Source: Ascochyta rabiei
Lineage: Eukaryota > Ascomycota > Dothideomycetes > Pleosporales > Didymellaceae
Reading direction: 5' to 3'
Length of the DNA stretch: 64,000 nucleotides
Assembly (NCBI RefSeq): GCF_004011695.2
Contig: NC_082411.1
Span: 62,001 to 126,000, forward strand
Positions 32,922-44,309 of this stretch are shown piece by piece. The first letter of the stretch is position 1. Every line of letters begins with the position of its first letter. The notes beneath the pieces are model-generated. The model was not told the origin of the DNA, did no database searches, and saw nothing but the letters and a program-made list of their open reading frames with translations. A program made the translations under genes and the position numbers.

Positions 32922-33420
32922 TCAACTTGCAGACCAGACATTCGTCAATCTTGTGTAAACAAATTTCTCGAAAGATGCGTCCATTGACGAGCTTAGCGTT
33001 GGTCTTGTAACAATCTCCAGGGTCGGGGTCAGCGGCCGCTGCGTGGACGAAGGCACCATGCCGCCTTTTGCGATATCGGCTATGATGGTTCCTACATCTT
33101 GTGCGTTGACGGGGATGTTGAAAGTGAAGACAAACGAGGAGCATGTTCGATCTGTAAGCTTTTGCTCTTCCTGGCACAGCACTCTGCTCCTACTAAAGAA
33201 AGGACAGACCGCTGTTCTCAAAAAAAGAAATTGTGAAGGGCTCAACGATTTGGATCCTACCTGCCCCCACTGCTGTTACATCAGAGATAGCATTCGACCC
33301 AGACATTGGCACGTAGTCTTCCGGATCCAAGGGGATCAGCCCTAGGACTTCTTTGGGGGGACTGCACGACGGAAGAATCCGATTGGTGCTCATCACCGCG
33401 TGTCCCGGAGATTCATTCAT
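32922..33420 (-). pseudogene. Proline racemase/3-hydroxyproline dehydratase family remnant
   Basis: The first frame, from ATG 33420, has PGHAVMSTNRILPSCSP, GLIPLDPEDYVPMSGSNAI and DVTAVGAG, the conserved first half of the proline racemase fold. A second frame (from about 33160) has NIPVNAQDVGTIIADIAKGGM, the conserved middle block normally ending GGNFYA. About 90 residues that should join them are missing, and no splice solves this cleanly. The N-terminus before GHAVM is also short. The family acts on proline or hydroxyproline isomers. Judged a decayed fragment. Confidence 0.6.
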
Positions 33421-34080
33421 GACCGTTGCTGGTTGTCGTTATTCTTCCCCATCTTGATGTACAGCATCGAGCCCCGCGCGCCAAATACACCGCTGACAGC
33501 AAAGCCTAGTCACGTCTTTTATTTGGGCACATCATGAGCGATAGTCTACATCGATCTACCTTACAAAGCACTTGCGAATGACTAGAAAAGAGCCTGCGGC
33601 ATTTTCAAACTCCCAATTCACGAAATAACACAACAAGCGAACATAGGTCCGGAGAATCGAGCTGCGACAACCCACTTCCAAGAATTCCATATAGCCGTTG
33701 GAGCAATTTTTACAGCCCGATTAAGTAGGCGTTGAAGGTTCAATAATAAACAGTGGTGTAAAAATAATACCGTTAAGGGCTCGGTCCGCCATATAGCGTT
33801 AATTATCCGGCCGTTGTCCCGAATCGTGAAAGGGGCCGACAACCAATATCGAAAAGTGGACGCTATCTAGGATCGCCATGCTGGTGTTTCTATTCTCTCC
33901 GCATGCGAGGGGCGAATTGGGAAATTTGACCGGGATATACGAACTGATCATGATTATCGATATCTCCCCAGAGCTTCGACATCCGCATCCCTGCCACGGT
34001 CGTGGTGTTCGTACAAATATAATGGGCATCATGGTTGCAATTCCACACGCACACTGTCACACTAATTCACGTTTCTAGCA
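33421..34080. promoter_or_regulatory. Upstream region of the subtilase gene
   Basis: No gene. A GATA-type cluster (TGATTATCGATATC near 33950-33963) lies about 120 bp before the start; it would fit nitrogen control of a secreted protease, which is inference. Confidence 0.3.
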
Positions 34081-36774
34081 ATGGGGAAGCTGTCTTATGC
34101 CATTACGGCCCTTCTTCTGGGTGTGCCATCCGTTATCTCAACCCCGCCACGTCCCCACCTCCACGCCAATGCGATCGTACAAAGAGGGGCCAACGATACG
34201 CCAGCGGCAACCGGCATCTTGCCCGGTGCCTACATCGTCGAGTTTGCGAATGGCGATGAGACACCCGAAAGCTTCTACTCATCTCTTGCCCAAGAGGGAG
34301 TGCAGGTCGAACATCGCATGGATCTGAGCTTCCGATTCTTCAAAGGAGTCTCGTTCCAGCTCAAAAGCTCAAGCTCAAATTCGAGCGGTTCGGACTTCCT
34401 GCGTCAGATGAAGGCACAGCCACAGGTCGAGAACATATGGCCAACTCGCATCTTAACACGTTCGATTGAAGATAGTGTCGCAGCACCTAGTCAGCAGAAA
34501 CACGTCAAGCGACAAACTACCTCGGAAGACACCTTCTCGCCTCATGTGATGACACAAGTTGATAAGCTGCACGCAGAGGGTATAACGGGCAAAGGTTACC
34601 GTGTCGCTGTCGTCGACAGCGGTATTGATTACACTCATCCAGCACTCGGCGGTTGTTTCGGCCCAGGTTGCCTCGTTGAAATTGGTTACGACTTCGTAGG
34701 CGACGACTACAAAGTTGGCCAGTCAGAACCCAAGCCCGACGACGATCCCAAGGACAACTGCGTAGGTCATGGCTCCCACGTTGCTGGATCCATTGCAGCT
34801 CAGCTCGAGGGCAACAAGTATGGCTTCACAGGTTCTGCACCCGGAGTAAAACTAGGTGCCTACCGAATGTGGGGCTGCTCGACGACATCCACGAATGAGA
34901 TTGAGTTGATGGCATTCGCTCGTGCCGTCGAGGATGGAGCGGATATTATATCGTACTCCAACGGCGACCCATCGGGCTGGGCGCAGGATATGCGTGCTGC
35001 CGTTTTCTCGCGTATCGTCGACTCCGGGATCCCCATCGTGATGTCCGAGGGCAATGACGGTGGTCAAGGTCTCTTTTACGCCTCTACACCAGCGACAGGA
35101 AGGAGTATTACGGGTACAGGGGCAGTCTCCAATACACAATTCCCCACATTTCTGGAACGAGGCTCCTACAAGACCAGTGCCAATGTTACCACCAACAGTA
35201 CCAACGAGTTTAGTTTCCTGATGGGTGTCCCCGAGTTCACTGCCGATACTACACTTCCGCTGTGGTCTGCTGCCGATGTCGACGACGCCTGCAAGCCATT
35301 GCCCGACGATACACCAGACCTGAGCCAGCGCATCGTGCTTTTGGAGTCGAAAGACTCACGAGCAACGCAATGCTACTCGCAAGACCAAGGCGCTAACATC
35401 GCAGCTAAGGGTGGACGGTTCATGGTGTACTATGAGCGCAGTAACCTGACAATGCGCGACGAGCCATATGTCTACGCCGAGGGCATTAAGGGAGTCGTCA
35501 GGGCAGTTCCGTATGCTGCCGAGCACTGGCTCTCCTTGCTTTCGCAAGGTGCTACCGTCTCCGTAACGATTCCGGCCAACGGCTCCCAGACATACCTCGA
35601 GGTCCTCGAGAATAACGAGCGTGGCGGATATGTCGCGGGTCAACTGACCAGCTGGGGCCCAAGCTGGGAGCTCAGCATGACTCCTCAGCTTGTATCACCT
35701 GGAGAGAACATTTTGAGCACATGGCCCACGGCTTTGGGTAGCTATCGAGTCGCGACGGGCACAAGCATGGCAACGCCACTGGTCGCAGGGGTCTACGCGC
35801 TGCTGGGTGAAGTATACGGCAAACTGGAACCGAAACGCCTCCGCAGAATGCTCACTCACACCTCCAAGCCACTGGCATGGCATGATGGTAAGACTGCGCA
35901 CCCTGACATTCTCGCTCCGGTCGCACAGCAAGGAGCTGGATTGGTGCAAGCTTGGAACGCCGCGCACACCACTCTCGAGATTGATGCGGAAAGTCTGATG
36001 CTCAACGACACGGAGCACTTCGTCAGCAGTTACACCTTCAGCATCACAAACACCGGTTCCGCTGACGAGGTACTCGATTTGAGCCATCGCAAAGCTGTCA
36101 CAATGTATACCTTGAATGCACAAGACGCTCTTCTGCGCCCAGGCTCGTTCCCCAACGACATCGTAGAATCATGGGCTACTGTTTCCTTCTCCTCGGACCG
36201 CGTCGTCGCTCCCGCCGGGCAATCCGTCAACGTGACCGTCGAGTTCGCACCGCCAGCAGGCGTCAACGCAACCTTGCTGCCCGTGTACAGCGGCTTCATC
36301 GCCTTGGGCGACAAGCTTGTTCTCCCGTACCTCGGCGTCGCAGGCAACATGAGGGATGCTACCGTTCTCACGCCTGAGACTGTTTACCTCGCGCAAGGTT
36401 ACACATCCGCGCCTGCGAACAGCTCTTACACTATCTCACGACCAGATCCCGAGAACCCGCCGATGACTGACGGTGGAGATACGATGGCCATACCGAACAT
36501 GTACATCCGCCCTTCCGTTGGCTCGTCTCTACTGCGTGTGGAGGTACTGCAGGGCGAGAAAAACGTGGGAACATTGGCTGGATTCCCGCTGACTTACATC
36601 TCAAGAACGGAGGTGCGCGCATTTTTCAACGGATTGATGGCGGACGGAAGGGTGCTAGATGAGGGCTCATACCGGATGAGAGTCGCGGCGTTGCGCATCT
36701 TTGGTGACGAGGAGCGCGAGGAGGACTGGGATATTGTTGAATCGGTCAGTTTCGCAGTGAAGTATCAGACGTAG
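34081..36774 (+). CDS. Secreted subtilisin-like serine protease (S8A, Vpr/minor extracellular protease type)
   Basis: Intronless, 897 residues. Residues 1-20 form a signal peptide. A propeptide with GAYIVEF follows and a KR site lies near residue 143. The S8 triad is Asp179 (AVVDSGIDYTHP), His230 (GHGSHVAGS) and Ser562 (GTSMATPLVAG). The long gap between His and Ser holds a PA-type insertion, and about 300 residues after the Ser form Fn3-like domains. Many NxS/T sites suggest glycosylation. It should act outside the cell on protein nutrients or host proteins. Close relatives are 850-950 residues, so the gene looks complete. GC-rich codon use, with no RIP signs. Confidence 0.95.
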   Translation: MGKLSYAITALLLGVPSVISTPPRPHLHANAIVQRGANDTPAATGILPGAYIVEFANGDETPESFYSSLAQEGVQVEHRMDLSFRFFKGVSFQLKSSSSNSSGSDFLRQMKAQPQVENIWPTRILTRSIEDSVAAPSQQKHVKRQTTSEDTFSPHVMTQVDKLHAEGITGKGYRVAVVDSGIDYTHPALGGCFGPGCLVEIGYDFVGDDYKVGQSEPKPDDDPKDNCVGHGSHVAGSIAAQLEGNKYGFTGSAPGVKLGAYRMWGCSTTSTNEIELMAFARAVEDGADIISYSNGDPSGWAQDMRAAVFSRIVDSGIPIVMSEGNDGGQGLFYASTPATGRSITGTGAVSNTQFPTFLERGSYKTSANVTTNSTNEFSFLMGVPEFTADTTLPLWSAADVDDACKPLPDDTPDLSQRIVLLESKDSRATQCYSQDQGANIAAKGGRFMVYYERSNLTMRDEPYVYAEGIKGVVRAVPYAAEHWLSLLSQGATVSVTIPANGSQTYLEVLENNERGGYVAGQLTSWGPSWELSMTPQLVSPGENILSTWPTALGSYRVATGTSMATPLVAGVYALLGEVYGKLEPKRLRRMLTHTSKPLAWHDGKTAHPDILAPVAQQGAGLVQAWNAAHTTLEIDAESLMLNDTEHFVSSYTFSITNTGSADEVLDLSHRKAVTMYTLNAQDALLRPGSFPNDIVESWATVSFSSDRVVAPAGQSVNVTVEFAPPAGVNATLLPVYSGFIALGDKLVLPYLGVAGNMRDATVLTPETVYLAQGYTSAPANSSYTISRPDPENPPMTDGGDTMAIPNMYIRPSVGSSLLRVEVLQGEKNVGTLAGFPLTYISRTEVRAFFNGLMADGRVLDEGSYRMRVAALRIFGDEEREEDWDIVESVSFAVKYQT

Positions 36775-37446
36775 TGTTGTCGTAACGAGACCCCATTTGG
36801 TGTCTGGCCGTAATGAAGACTGTGCAAGCCGGGCTTTGGTGCAATGGTGTTATATCGGATCCCTCAACCCCTGGAAAGCCATTTCTTCTCGCATCTGCCT
36901 GAGGACTCCAGCAGTGTCGAGGGAGGCGGTCGGTGACATGGTGCGTTGGTATCTCACAAGTAATGTGCGAAAACCGGCGTTTACATGGAGAGAAAGTGGA
37001 CTTGGATGTTGGATGCCCGAGAGCGAGGAAAGGGTTGAGCGATTGATGTGTAGGGGCAATACCTTGGAAACCAATCGAGATTATACAGCGCAATCATCTC
37101 TCGCAAGTAAGAGGATGTGACAGCGCGTCATGGGTGCTGACGGCTAAGCTGGAGCTGAGTGTCTCGGAGCACAGACGCGGCTAGGTGCGGTAACACCGGT
37201 AATCCTCATGTGGACTAGGGGCGGTAATAATCGTCACAGGCAGATCATGTCCGCACTCGACCACGCAGGAACGCTTCTCATCTCACCACCCAGTTGCCCG
37301 CCGCGGCCTTGACCGATCATGCACGTGAGGGGTCAGGTAAACTGGTAAAGCAAGTGCTGCGGAACGGACATCTGACGGATCTGCGTCTGCAACCATGGTC
37401 CATGTACACACACTGGTGAGCTGTGGCGTTGGCGACAACACATGCC
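36775..37446. other. Intergenic region
   Basis: 3' flank of the subtilase and promoter of the cupin gene. Nothing recognisable. Confidence 0.4.
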
Positions 37447-37990
37447 ATGGCTGCGCCCTCAGACAACCAACCGCAACACGACAAGGCCATCGCCGATTAC
37501 AGCGCCCAGGCCATCGTCACGCAGCTGGGGCTCATCCCCAATGTTGAGAAGGGCTACTACACCCAGACATTTGAGGACCATCTCGTGGTCCTCGGCAACC
37601 GCTCAGCCAGCACGGCCATCTACTATCTTCTCGAAGGCAAGCATGGGCAATCGCGCTGGCATCGCGTGGCCGATACCGAGATCTGGCACTACTATGCCGG
37701 CGCACCGCTCACACTGTCGCTCTCCTGGAACAACGGCTCTAAGCTCCAGCTCAAGACCCTAGGACCGGACATCTTCCGTGGACAAGCGCCGCAGATTGCC
37801 ATCGGAAAGCAGCAATGGCAGAGCGCCAGGAGCCTAGGCAGCTGGACGCTCGTAGGTACGACGGGTAAGCTTCCATCGCTCTCTACCTCAACCTCGGATT
37901 CAACGCACTAACACAATCTTAGTCGCTCCTGGCTTTGACGAAAGTGGTTTTGAGCTAGCACCAGAGGGTTGGCTGCCTCGGACTTCCTAG
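37447..37990 (+). CDS. Cupin-fold DUF985 protein
   Basis: Exons 37447-37864 and 37923-37990 (58-nt intron GTAAGC..TTAG) give 161 residues. The start at 37447 has a good context (GCCATGGCT); an upstream in-frame ATG at 37402 runs into TGA. Conserved DUF985 features are LIPNVEKGYYTQTF, STAIYYLLEG, WHRVADTEIWHYYAG and, after the intron, VAPGFDESGFELA. The family is a single beta-barrel of about 140-170 residues found in bacteria and fungi, with no settled biochemical role. The second exon restores the conserved C-terminus, which supports the splice. Confidence 0.9.
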
Positions 37991-38112
37991 AGAACCTGGG
38001 CTATTCTGTCTTCTTCGGAGCAAGCGGACCTGCAAATAGAACAAAGGCAATCGATCTAGAACTACTTGTCAAATCCACTACAGCCGGCCGGACGACCAAG
38101 CCCATCTTTGCC

Positions 38113-38637
38113 TCAGGCTTGGAAGACCAACTGTACGTCTAGGTTGACAAGACAAAAGCAGATTGCCTCGTAGAAAAAAGACTCAGGCCTAAATTCACCG
38201 AAGTAGTCCACTGATAATGAGCTTCGCTGCGAGTCAGTACATAGGCCTAAGAAGCCGTACACTTTACCCCTAGGGTCTCCAGCTGCGGACCCTAAGCGAT
38301 CAATCAACCCACGAGCTAAAGGCCGTTTGCCATCCCATCCTGCGGTCCTGCCAGATCCACTGCTACCATTCGAACCTGTGTCATTGTAATCTTCTTCATG
38401 AGCTAGTTCGTATCGTTGATCTTCTTTCTGTCTGTGATAGAGCATCTGAACCGCATGCGACTTCACCGGCATGAACATGTCTTTATGAGGCCAAGCACCA
38501 CCTTTGGATCGTTCGACAGGCTTATCGAATAGGTTATGGGTGGCGGGCCTTTGCTGATTGTGCTTGTTAGGCTCCTGTAAGTAGCCACCAATGCCAGCTT
38601 TCCGCAGACAATCCAAACCACCACATGAACACAACAT
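38113..38637 (-). pseudogene. HET-domain gene fragment
   Basis: An open frame of 174 codons. Its C-terminal third reads SAAGDPRGKVYGFLGLC followed by LSVDYFGE, the conserved PRDKvfgLLGL and DYs region of HET proteins, and stops soon after. The upstream half has no recognisable HET block, and the RVWxxQE block is missing. Second of three HET relics in the window. It could be an unusually short HET paralogue, but truncation is more likely. Confidence 0.6.
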
Positions 38638-38771
38638 TTACATGAAATATTGAATCGATTGCTAAGTTGTGACTTGATTTTACCTGCTGTAACTGAATTT
38701 GCCTGCTGATATTGCATTTGCTGACTGAGAGCACACTGCAGGATATTGCATACGACTATATTGGAGACATC

Positions 38772-39758
38772 CTAGATGAATCTCGTCCTGAATCCAGTAA
38801 TAACTTCTGCGAAATCGCTCCCAAAGACTGCGAATGGAGTCTGATAGCCAGCCACCACCTGTCCGTTTAGTATTCGCTTGGCAGCCTGAACTGAAGCAAC
38901 AGAGGTAAACGTATACCCGTTCACTGATTGTAGAACGGCACGCTTAACAGTTCCGTCTGCCGCAGTGACAACTGCAGCGGCACGATAGGGATTTTCATCG
39001 CGTTGTTCAGTTGTAGGGCCATCTGGCAAGCTTGAGATGTCTCCAGTTGAGTCAAAGGTTCCCAATGCATGGACAAATATTCTGATGTTAGGTACACCGC
39101 TCGATAGCCATATCGTGATAAGATCTGGCAATGTGACGGGAAAGCAAGTCACCGTGCCGTTGCCATCGTCGAAGTCGAAATCCTTTGTTGATCCTGTATC
39201 CTGTGGCACCAGCTCGCCCCTAAGTCGCTGGAGACAATCGACTGTAACACTTTCCGCAGAGCTCATTACAGAGCCGCGTGACATAGGGCCCGAAACCTGG
39301 AGTGCTACATCGACGCTGTAGGGTTGATTGACGTCTTCCAACACCCGGGCGGCCAAACAACCTAACAGAGCCACACTGGCGCCGCCTCCAGGCATGAGCA
39401 TGGTGTTTGCTTTTACTGCATCTTCATGCAGTCTCTGAACCAAGCGGTAGGTGCCGAGCTCAGCCGAAACATCAAGGTAATGTACTCCACGCTGTATACA
39501 TGCCTTGACGAGAAATCCAACGGTTTGTGAGAAAGGACCTGCGCAATTAAGTAGTACCTGAATGCCGTTCAGTGCCGTCCCATCAGCGACGCTATTGTCC
39601 AGAGCAAAAATTCGACTTTCGACTTGGAAGCGTGTAGCAACTGCAGTGACTTTGCTCTCGTGTCTTCCTGCAATTACAAAATCTAACCCAACACTCTTTG
39701 CATACTCACAGGTGAGCTCTCCAGTGTAGCCGGCTCCGTAAATCATAAAAGCTGCCAT
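38772..39758 (-). CDS. Saccharopine-dehydrogenase-like oxidoreductase
   Basis: 328 residues from the ATG at 39758. An in-frame upstream ATG at 39989 would add 77 residues of non-conserved sequence overlapping a duplicated promoter block, so the shorter start is preferred. MIYGAGYTG near residue 5 is the NAD(P) Rossmann loop. LLNCAGPFSQ and VHYLDVSAE are the typical second and third blocks of the saccharopine reductase/trans-acting enoyl reductase family, and MLMPGGGASVALLG follows. Relatives act on lysine-pathway intermediates or as trans-enoyl reductases in lipid or polyketide synthesis, or are uncharacterised. The substrate cannot be assigned here. Confidence 0.88.
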   Translation of the reverse strand: MAAFMIYGAGYTGELTCEYAKSVGLDFVIAGRHESKVTAVATRFQVESRIFALDNSVADGTALNGIQVLLNCAGPFSQTVGFLVKACIQRGVHYLDVSAELGTYRLVQRLHEDAVKANTMLMPGGGASVALLGCLAARVLEDVNQPYSVDVALQVSGPMSRGSVMSSAESVTVDCLQRLRGELVPQDTGSTKDFDFDDGNGTVTCFPVTLPDLITIWLSSGVPNIRIFVHALGTFDSTGDISSLPDGPTTEQRDENPYRAAAVVTAADGTVKRAVLQSVNGYTFTSVASVQAAKRILNGQVVAGYQTPFAVFGSDFAEVITGFRTRFI

Positions 39759-39864
39759 GGTGGAAGGTAGAAGAAAAGCTGAGGAGACGTTCTCTGTTTT
39801 GATGTGAAATGGGGAAGATGTACATGGCTCGAGAAAGAGACTGATACACCGATTAAATCGTAAC

Positions 39865-40040
39865 ATCTGAAATGTACGTCGCTGTGTAAGCGCAACACAG
39901 TCTCCACCAATTGCTTGGTCATCCCAGAAGAGGTAATAGGCTAGGTGGGGAAGAATCTGACGCACCAACAGAATTGTACTATCTGACATGCATGCCGCTG
40001 TGTAAGCGCGGCACAGCCTCCACTGATTGATTGGTCATTC
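39865..40040 (-). promoter_or_regulatory. Duplicated 60-bp promoter block
   Basis: Blocks starting at 39865 and 39981 (116 bp apart) share ATCTGA.ATG, GCTGTGTAAGCGC, CACAG.CTCCAC and TTGGTCAT in the same order. They lie 107 and 223 bp upstream of the oxidoreductase start. Likely a duplicated regulator-binding region; the factor is unknown. Confidence 0.5.
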
Positions 40041-40450
40041 CTTGGCTACTCTACCCCCGTAGCGTCAATCAATCTTGCTTCAGACTCGTAACAGAGGTTT
40101 GTCAGTCCGCGTCGCAATAGAGCATTGATGTTCGTGCGTAGAGGACATATTTTCCTACTGCACGGATCCTTGAAAAATATGATGAATCTAATCAAAAAAA
40201 TCACTCCACCTATCACTCTTCATTTGCATTGGATTTGGAACGGATGAAGACAACATGGGCAGAGTGTAGAGGGCTGTGCTGATCTGGTCTACGATGAGAA
40301 GCTTTATTAAAGCCAACAACTGTATTGCGCGAAATCGCTCTTTCTCTATAATCTCAGTTGGTATACAGCGATGATTACACAATCTATCATTCGACATATC
40401 GATCATAGTAAAGTATCCTGCATGATATTGCTACGCAACATCAATGATCT
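40041..40450. other. Intergenic region
   Basis: 3' flank of the GRE2-like gene. Nothing recognisable. Confidence 0.4.
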
Positions 40451-41681
40451 CTACGTTGCGCTGGCCCACTTCTCTTCATGGTTGAGCAGATCCTTCACAG
40501 TGTCTGTAACTGTCGTATTCAAATCGATGTACTTCCAATCTGGCCCAAAAATCTCGAAGCTTCTGCTGACATCCCAGTCCGTCGGATCAATTCCGTCCGG
40601 AACCAGTTTCTCGGAGTTGCCCTCAATGATTCGGTCGAGTAGTTTTGGAAACTGCTTCCGAATGATGTTGATGATCATTTGTGGCGTGATCAGGCCACTG
40701 ACAAGTAGTATCCGTTTGTTGCTTGCAGCTGGTGTGGTCATGGACAGAATGTGCGCGCGCGCCACGTCGCGCACGTCAACCTGGACGAAATGAGTATTTT
40801 CCATGAATAGTTGAGAAGAATTCGACCTACAAAATACCAGGCTGGGAAGAGAAGTCCATTGATATCTTTGTACGTTCCGTTGATGAAGTTGTACACAGGG
40901 AATGCATTGGTGCTCGACACTTGCTCGGGGCCAGCCACAGGTTGGAGCATTGGCCCAATGATGACGTACGGGTTCAACACTACGATGTCAAATTTCGGCT
41001 CGTAATCAGCCATGAACTTCCATGCTGCCTGTTCAGCTAGTTTTTTGGATACCATGTATGCGGCGAAAGCATCCTGCTTTTCGATTGCGTACTCAACAGT
41101 GACCTGACTATGGAGTCAGCATCATAAACACAAGGTTTTGTGGCTTCAACAGTTCTCACCTCATTCCAATCAGCTTCCGTCCACGGCTTACGGGCTTTGC
41201 TATCAGGTTGGAAGTAGTTTGACACACTGGAAGTGCTGCCCGAAATTACGATACGCTTCAGTAAAGGTCCTCCAAAGCTCCGGGCCGCTTCAAGAAGAGT
41301 TGTTGTTCTTTTTTTAAAGCTTTAGATGGATTCAAGAGAAAGAATGGTTTACGGTACGTACCCTCGAATTGCAGGATCGATCATCTGACTCTGCAGATCC
41401 TTAACGGTAAAGTCGACGGGTGAAGCATTGTGAATGACATAGTCAAAAGGCCCCATCCGGAACGCCTCATCATAGGCTTTCGCAGCTCCAATGTCGACTA
41501 TGTATACCCAAGTAATGTGAGGTTTCCATGAAGGATGGAGCGCAATAACTTGCTCAGCTTTGGCCTTGGAGCGGGTAGTACCAACAATGTGATATCTCTG
41601 TGCAATGAGACTCTGGACTATGTGCGCAGCAACAAAGCCGTTTGCTCCGGTAAGAAGAACCCTGCCTGTTGGTTCTGACAT
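40451..41681 (-). CDS. Extended SDR, dihydroflavonol-4-reductase/GRE2-like ketoreductase
   Basis: Four exons: 41681-41362, 41307-41160, 41103-40831 and 40780-40451. Introns are 54, 56 and 50 nt, for 356 residues. GRVLLTGANGFVAAHIVQ gives the N-terminal TGxxGxxA cofactor loop, and VIHNASPVDF follows. The catalytic Tyr172-x3-Lys176 is in AYMVSKKLAEQ, followed by LNPYVIIGP and DVRDVARAHI. The family reduces aldehydes and ketones with NADPH, as methylglyoxal reductase Gre2 does. The substrate is unknown. All splices hold frame; the first acceptor follows an A-run and is less certain than the others. Confidence 0.9.
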
Positions 41682-42653
41682 CGTGATTCTGGGGCACGGG
41701 CAAGAAACGGAATAAAATTTCGGAGGGCGACTAAAACAGGGGCAGAAGACAAGTGGATCTTGAAACTGTAGAGCAGTAATGATGAGGTCTAAGGAGAGGT
41801 AGACTGTCGTTCTCATTGATATACATATGGTAATTTGATACGAAACTAGGGGACACCTCAATCGGGCTTTCAGTTGGTCTGTAAGCACTCAAGAAGCTTC
41901 TATTACCCGAGAAGGCTTTAGGATTTAACGATTAGAGCACAATGCTTGATTATCAAGCATCGAAGACTTCCACATTCATCGCAACTGTGCAGAACGCTGT
42001 GACGATGCCCACCTGATCATCAGGTTGCTGAGCAGAATCAGCGGTACTCTAAGCAAAATACTAGCTTTTTGCTTAGTGAGATATTGCACTCTGCAACTGA
42101 CTTGCAATCGCAAATCGCAATAAGTGTAGCCTGAACGGTAAGCTGGATATATTTACCAATCACATTCCAAGACTGCGAGTATCCAAGGGTTGACAGAAAG
42201 CGGAATGTCTTCCGCACCGCCATTCGAGGGATCGGTCTTGTAAAACTGGCTCGTGGTACCATGCGGCATGTGCTCTATATGTACAACTGCTACTGCACTA
42301 GCCCGTATCTCACTACAAATTATTTTAAGAAGCACTACGCTGTATTACCTTTTGATTTCAGCTACAAGAGCGGTATACGCACTGTTAGCAAGTAGGACAT
42401 GTACTAAGATGAGTATTCTACCTTAAACTCTCGCTGTCTATAATAGTACCAATGCAACTATGGCAAACATCTCTATACATGACTCACAGTTCTAGACTCT
42501 CTAAATCTGCGTATTGACCTATGTCGGCAGTAAATAAATCGATAGCACTAACACAACCCCTGCAGAAAACAGACCACATTATGAGGACAATCAAGACAGC
42601 ATCAGCACCTTCCACATAACAAGACGACCTCATGCGCCTTTAGTAATCGCCTT
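41682..42653. other. Intergenic region
   Basis: Promoter of the SDR gene and 3' flank of the next gene. No other feature seen. Confidence 0.4.
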
Positions 42654-43616
42654 CTAGCATTTTGACGTACTACTCGCAACCCTTTGTCCCCCGACCGCAC
42701 CGCTGAACCCCTTCAATAACGTATACCTCCCTCTAACCATAACCTTGAATGTCGTACTCGTCTGTTGCTGGCTACTTGTGATACCATTACATGTTACTGT
42801 CGACTTGACTCCAGTCAAAGATGCTTGGGAACCGCTGCTTGAACTACCACCCTGGCTCGGTGCATCAACTCCGGCTGCACACGCTGCATATGCACTGCTC
42901 TTGAGCCAGTACATGTTCGACCCGTTCGGGCTCTCGCCTATTGGAATGAGCAATTCGTTGACTACCTCGGCTTCCGCAGAAGCGGCGGGGCCAGAGTCTG
43001 CTGCACAGGAGGAAGCGGTCTCAGCGCCCCTGGCATTCATGATTGATTGCGAGTCCAGAGCAGTGACAGTGTTGGCCGAGGTCATGATGATCACGTCACC
43101 GAGGGCATTGGCAATTGCTACAGCTGTACTGTTGGAGCTACCGGAAGAGGAAGTGGATGTCGTCCCAGTACCATCGAGAGCACCAGCAGCCGCTGAAGCC
43201 GCGTTGCCTGAGGAGAAAGATGTGGTGACAACGCGCGCTTTGGTACCATCAGCTAGCGCAGTAGCATTGGTGAACGAATTACCGCCATCCTTTGATGTGG
43301 ACTGAGATATTGTGGTGATGTTTCGAGGAGCAGAAGGATCGATGGAAGTGACTTGTGTGTTGTATGCATTACCGGCTGCATAGTTTGCCAACCATGAAAC
43401 AAGAGTTCCGGATTTGGATGTTTGAGGAATACTGAACTGATAGCTGTTGACAAGGAGAGCCAGGGGTCTAGATGACGTAGAGGTCAACGTTGTGGGAACT
43501 TGGACTTCGAAAGAGAAATCAACAGGAATGGAAACTTCTGGTAAGATAGCGCGATCAAACAGAATACTTGGTAAAGCAGTGACCAATGCAGCGAAGAAGA
43601 TCTGAGACAAATACAT
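42654..43616 (-). CDS. Secreted Ser/Thr/Ala-rich protein, unknown function
   Basis: Intronless, 320 residues from ATG 43616. The first about 17 residues (MYLSQIFFAALVTALPS) form a signal peptide. The rest is low in charge and rich in Ser, Thr, Ala and Asn, with serine runs near the middle (TSTSSSGSSNS) and four cysteines in the last half. No GPI-like hydrophobic tail is present. Probably an O-glycosylated extracellular or cell-wall protein. No named domain is recognised. Confidence 0.78.
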   Translation of the reverse strand: MYLSQIFFAALVTALPSILFDRAILPEVSIPVDFSFEVQVPTTLTSTSSRPLALLVNSYQFSIPQTSKSGTLVSWLANYAAGNAYNTQVTSIDPSAPRNITTISQSTSKDGGNSFTNATALADGTKARVVTTSFSSGNAASAAAGALDGTGTTSTSSSGSSNSTAVAIANALGDVIIMTSANTVTALDSQSIMNARGAETASSCAADSGPAASAEAEVVNELLIPIGESPNGSNMYWLKSSAYAACAAGVDAPSQGGSSSSGSQASLTGVKSTVTCNGITSSQQQTSTTFKVMVRGRYTLLKGFSGAVGGQRVASSTSKC

Positions 43617-44309
43617 CGCGTCAAGACTGGAGGATGAGAGAAGGAAGTTCAAAGACTAGGCGTTGATTGTCATTCTTATCCTGTATTGCCAGACGTCATC
43701 ACTCGGTCATTTGCAGCATGCCTCAAAAGCATTACTTCACTCTGGTACCAGTCATCGTTTCATTTTAGCGCTGGATCTACCTTTTCTTGTGGCCGATCAG
43801 GCGCCAAGTCTACGTGGTGTGGCTTAAAGCTTTATAGTACTGCGCACGACCTCATTTAGAGTGAAATTGAGCCAGCTTTGGATGAAATAATAAAAAAAGC
43901 CGATGTAAAAATCTATGGAGATGCGTCGCTCGAAGCCATTTGAACAATCTGGTTCTTTTCAATTTGTAGGCAAGGGGAAAACCCCCCATCTCGATCGACG
44001 CCTCGTTTTGACTAGTGACAGCTGCATGTCCGATACTAGAACGTATCTAGATGACTGGCCAAGGTAGCGCGTCTCTAGCAGCCTCTAGCTCAGTAGTAGG
44101 CCATATCTACATTCTGCCGATGCATGTGGTTCCGCCCATTGATACGTATAAGATCGTAATGTCGCCCATCAAGTAGCACTCCCAAAGTTCTTCGCGAGCT
44201 TTAGGTGATCTCCCAGTACAGAAAGTACCTGGTACATTTGTCAACAATTAGACAGTCAATGAAACCTTGGTTTTGTTTTGTCTAACTCCACCCGATTGAT
44301 CCAAGGTCC
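43617..44309. other. Intergenic region
   Basis: No gene or RNA can be supported. Confidence 0.4.

Noticed and set aside
42745..43305. 186-codon plus-strand open frame
   Set aside because: It is the shadow of the Ser/Ala-rich secreted protein gene on the other strand.
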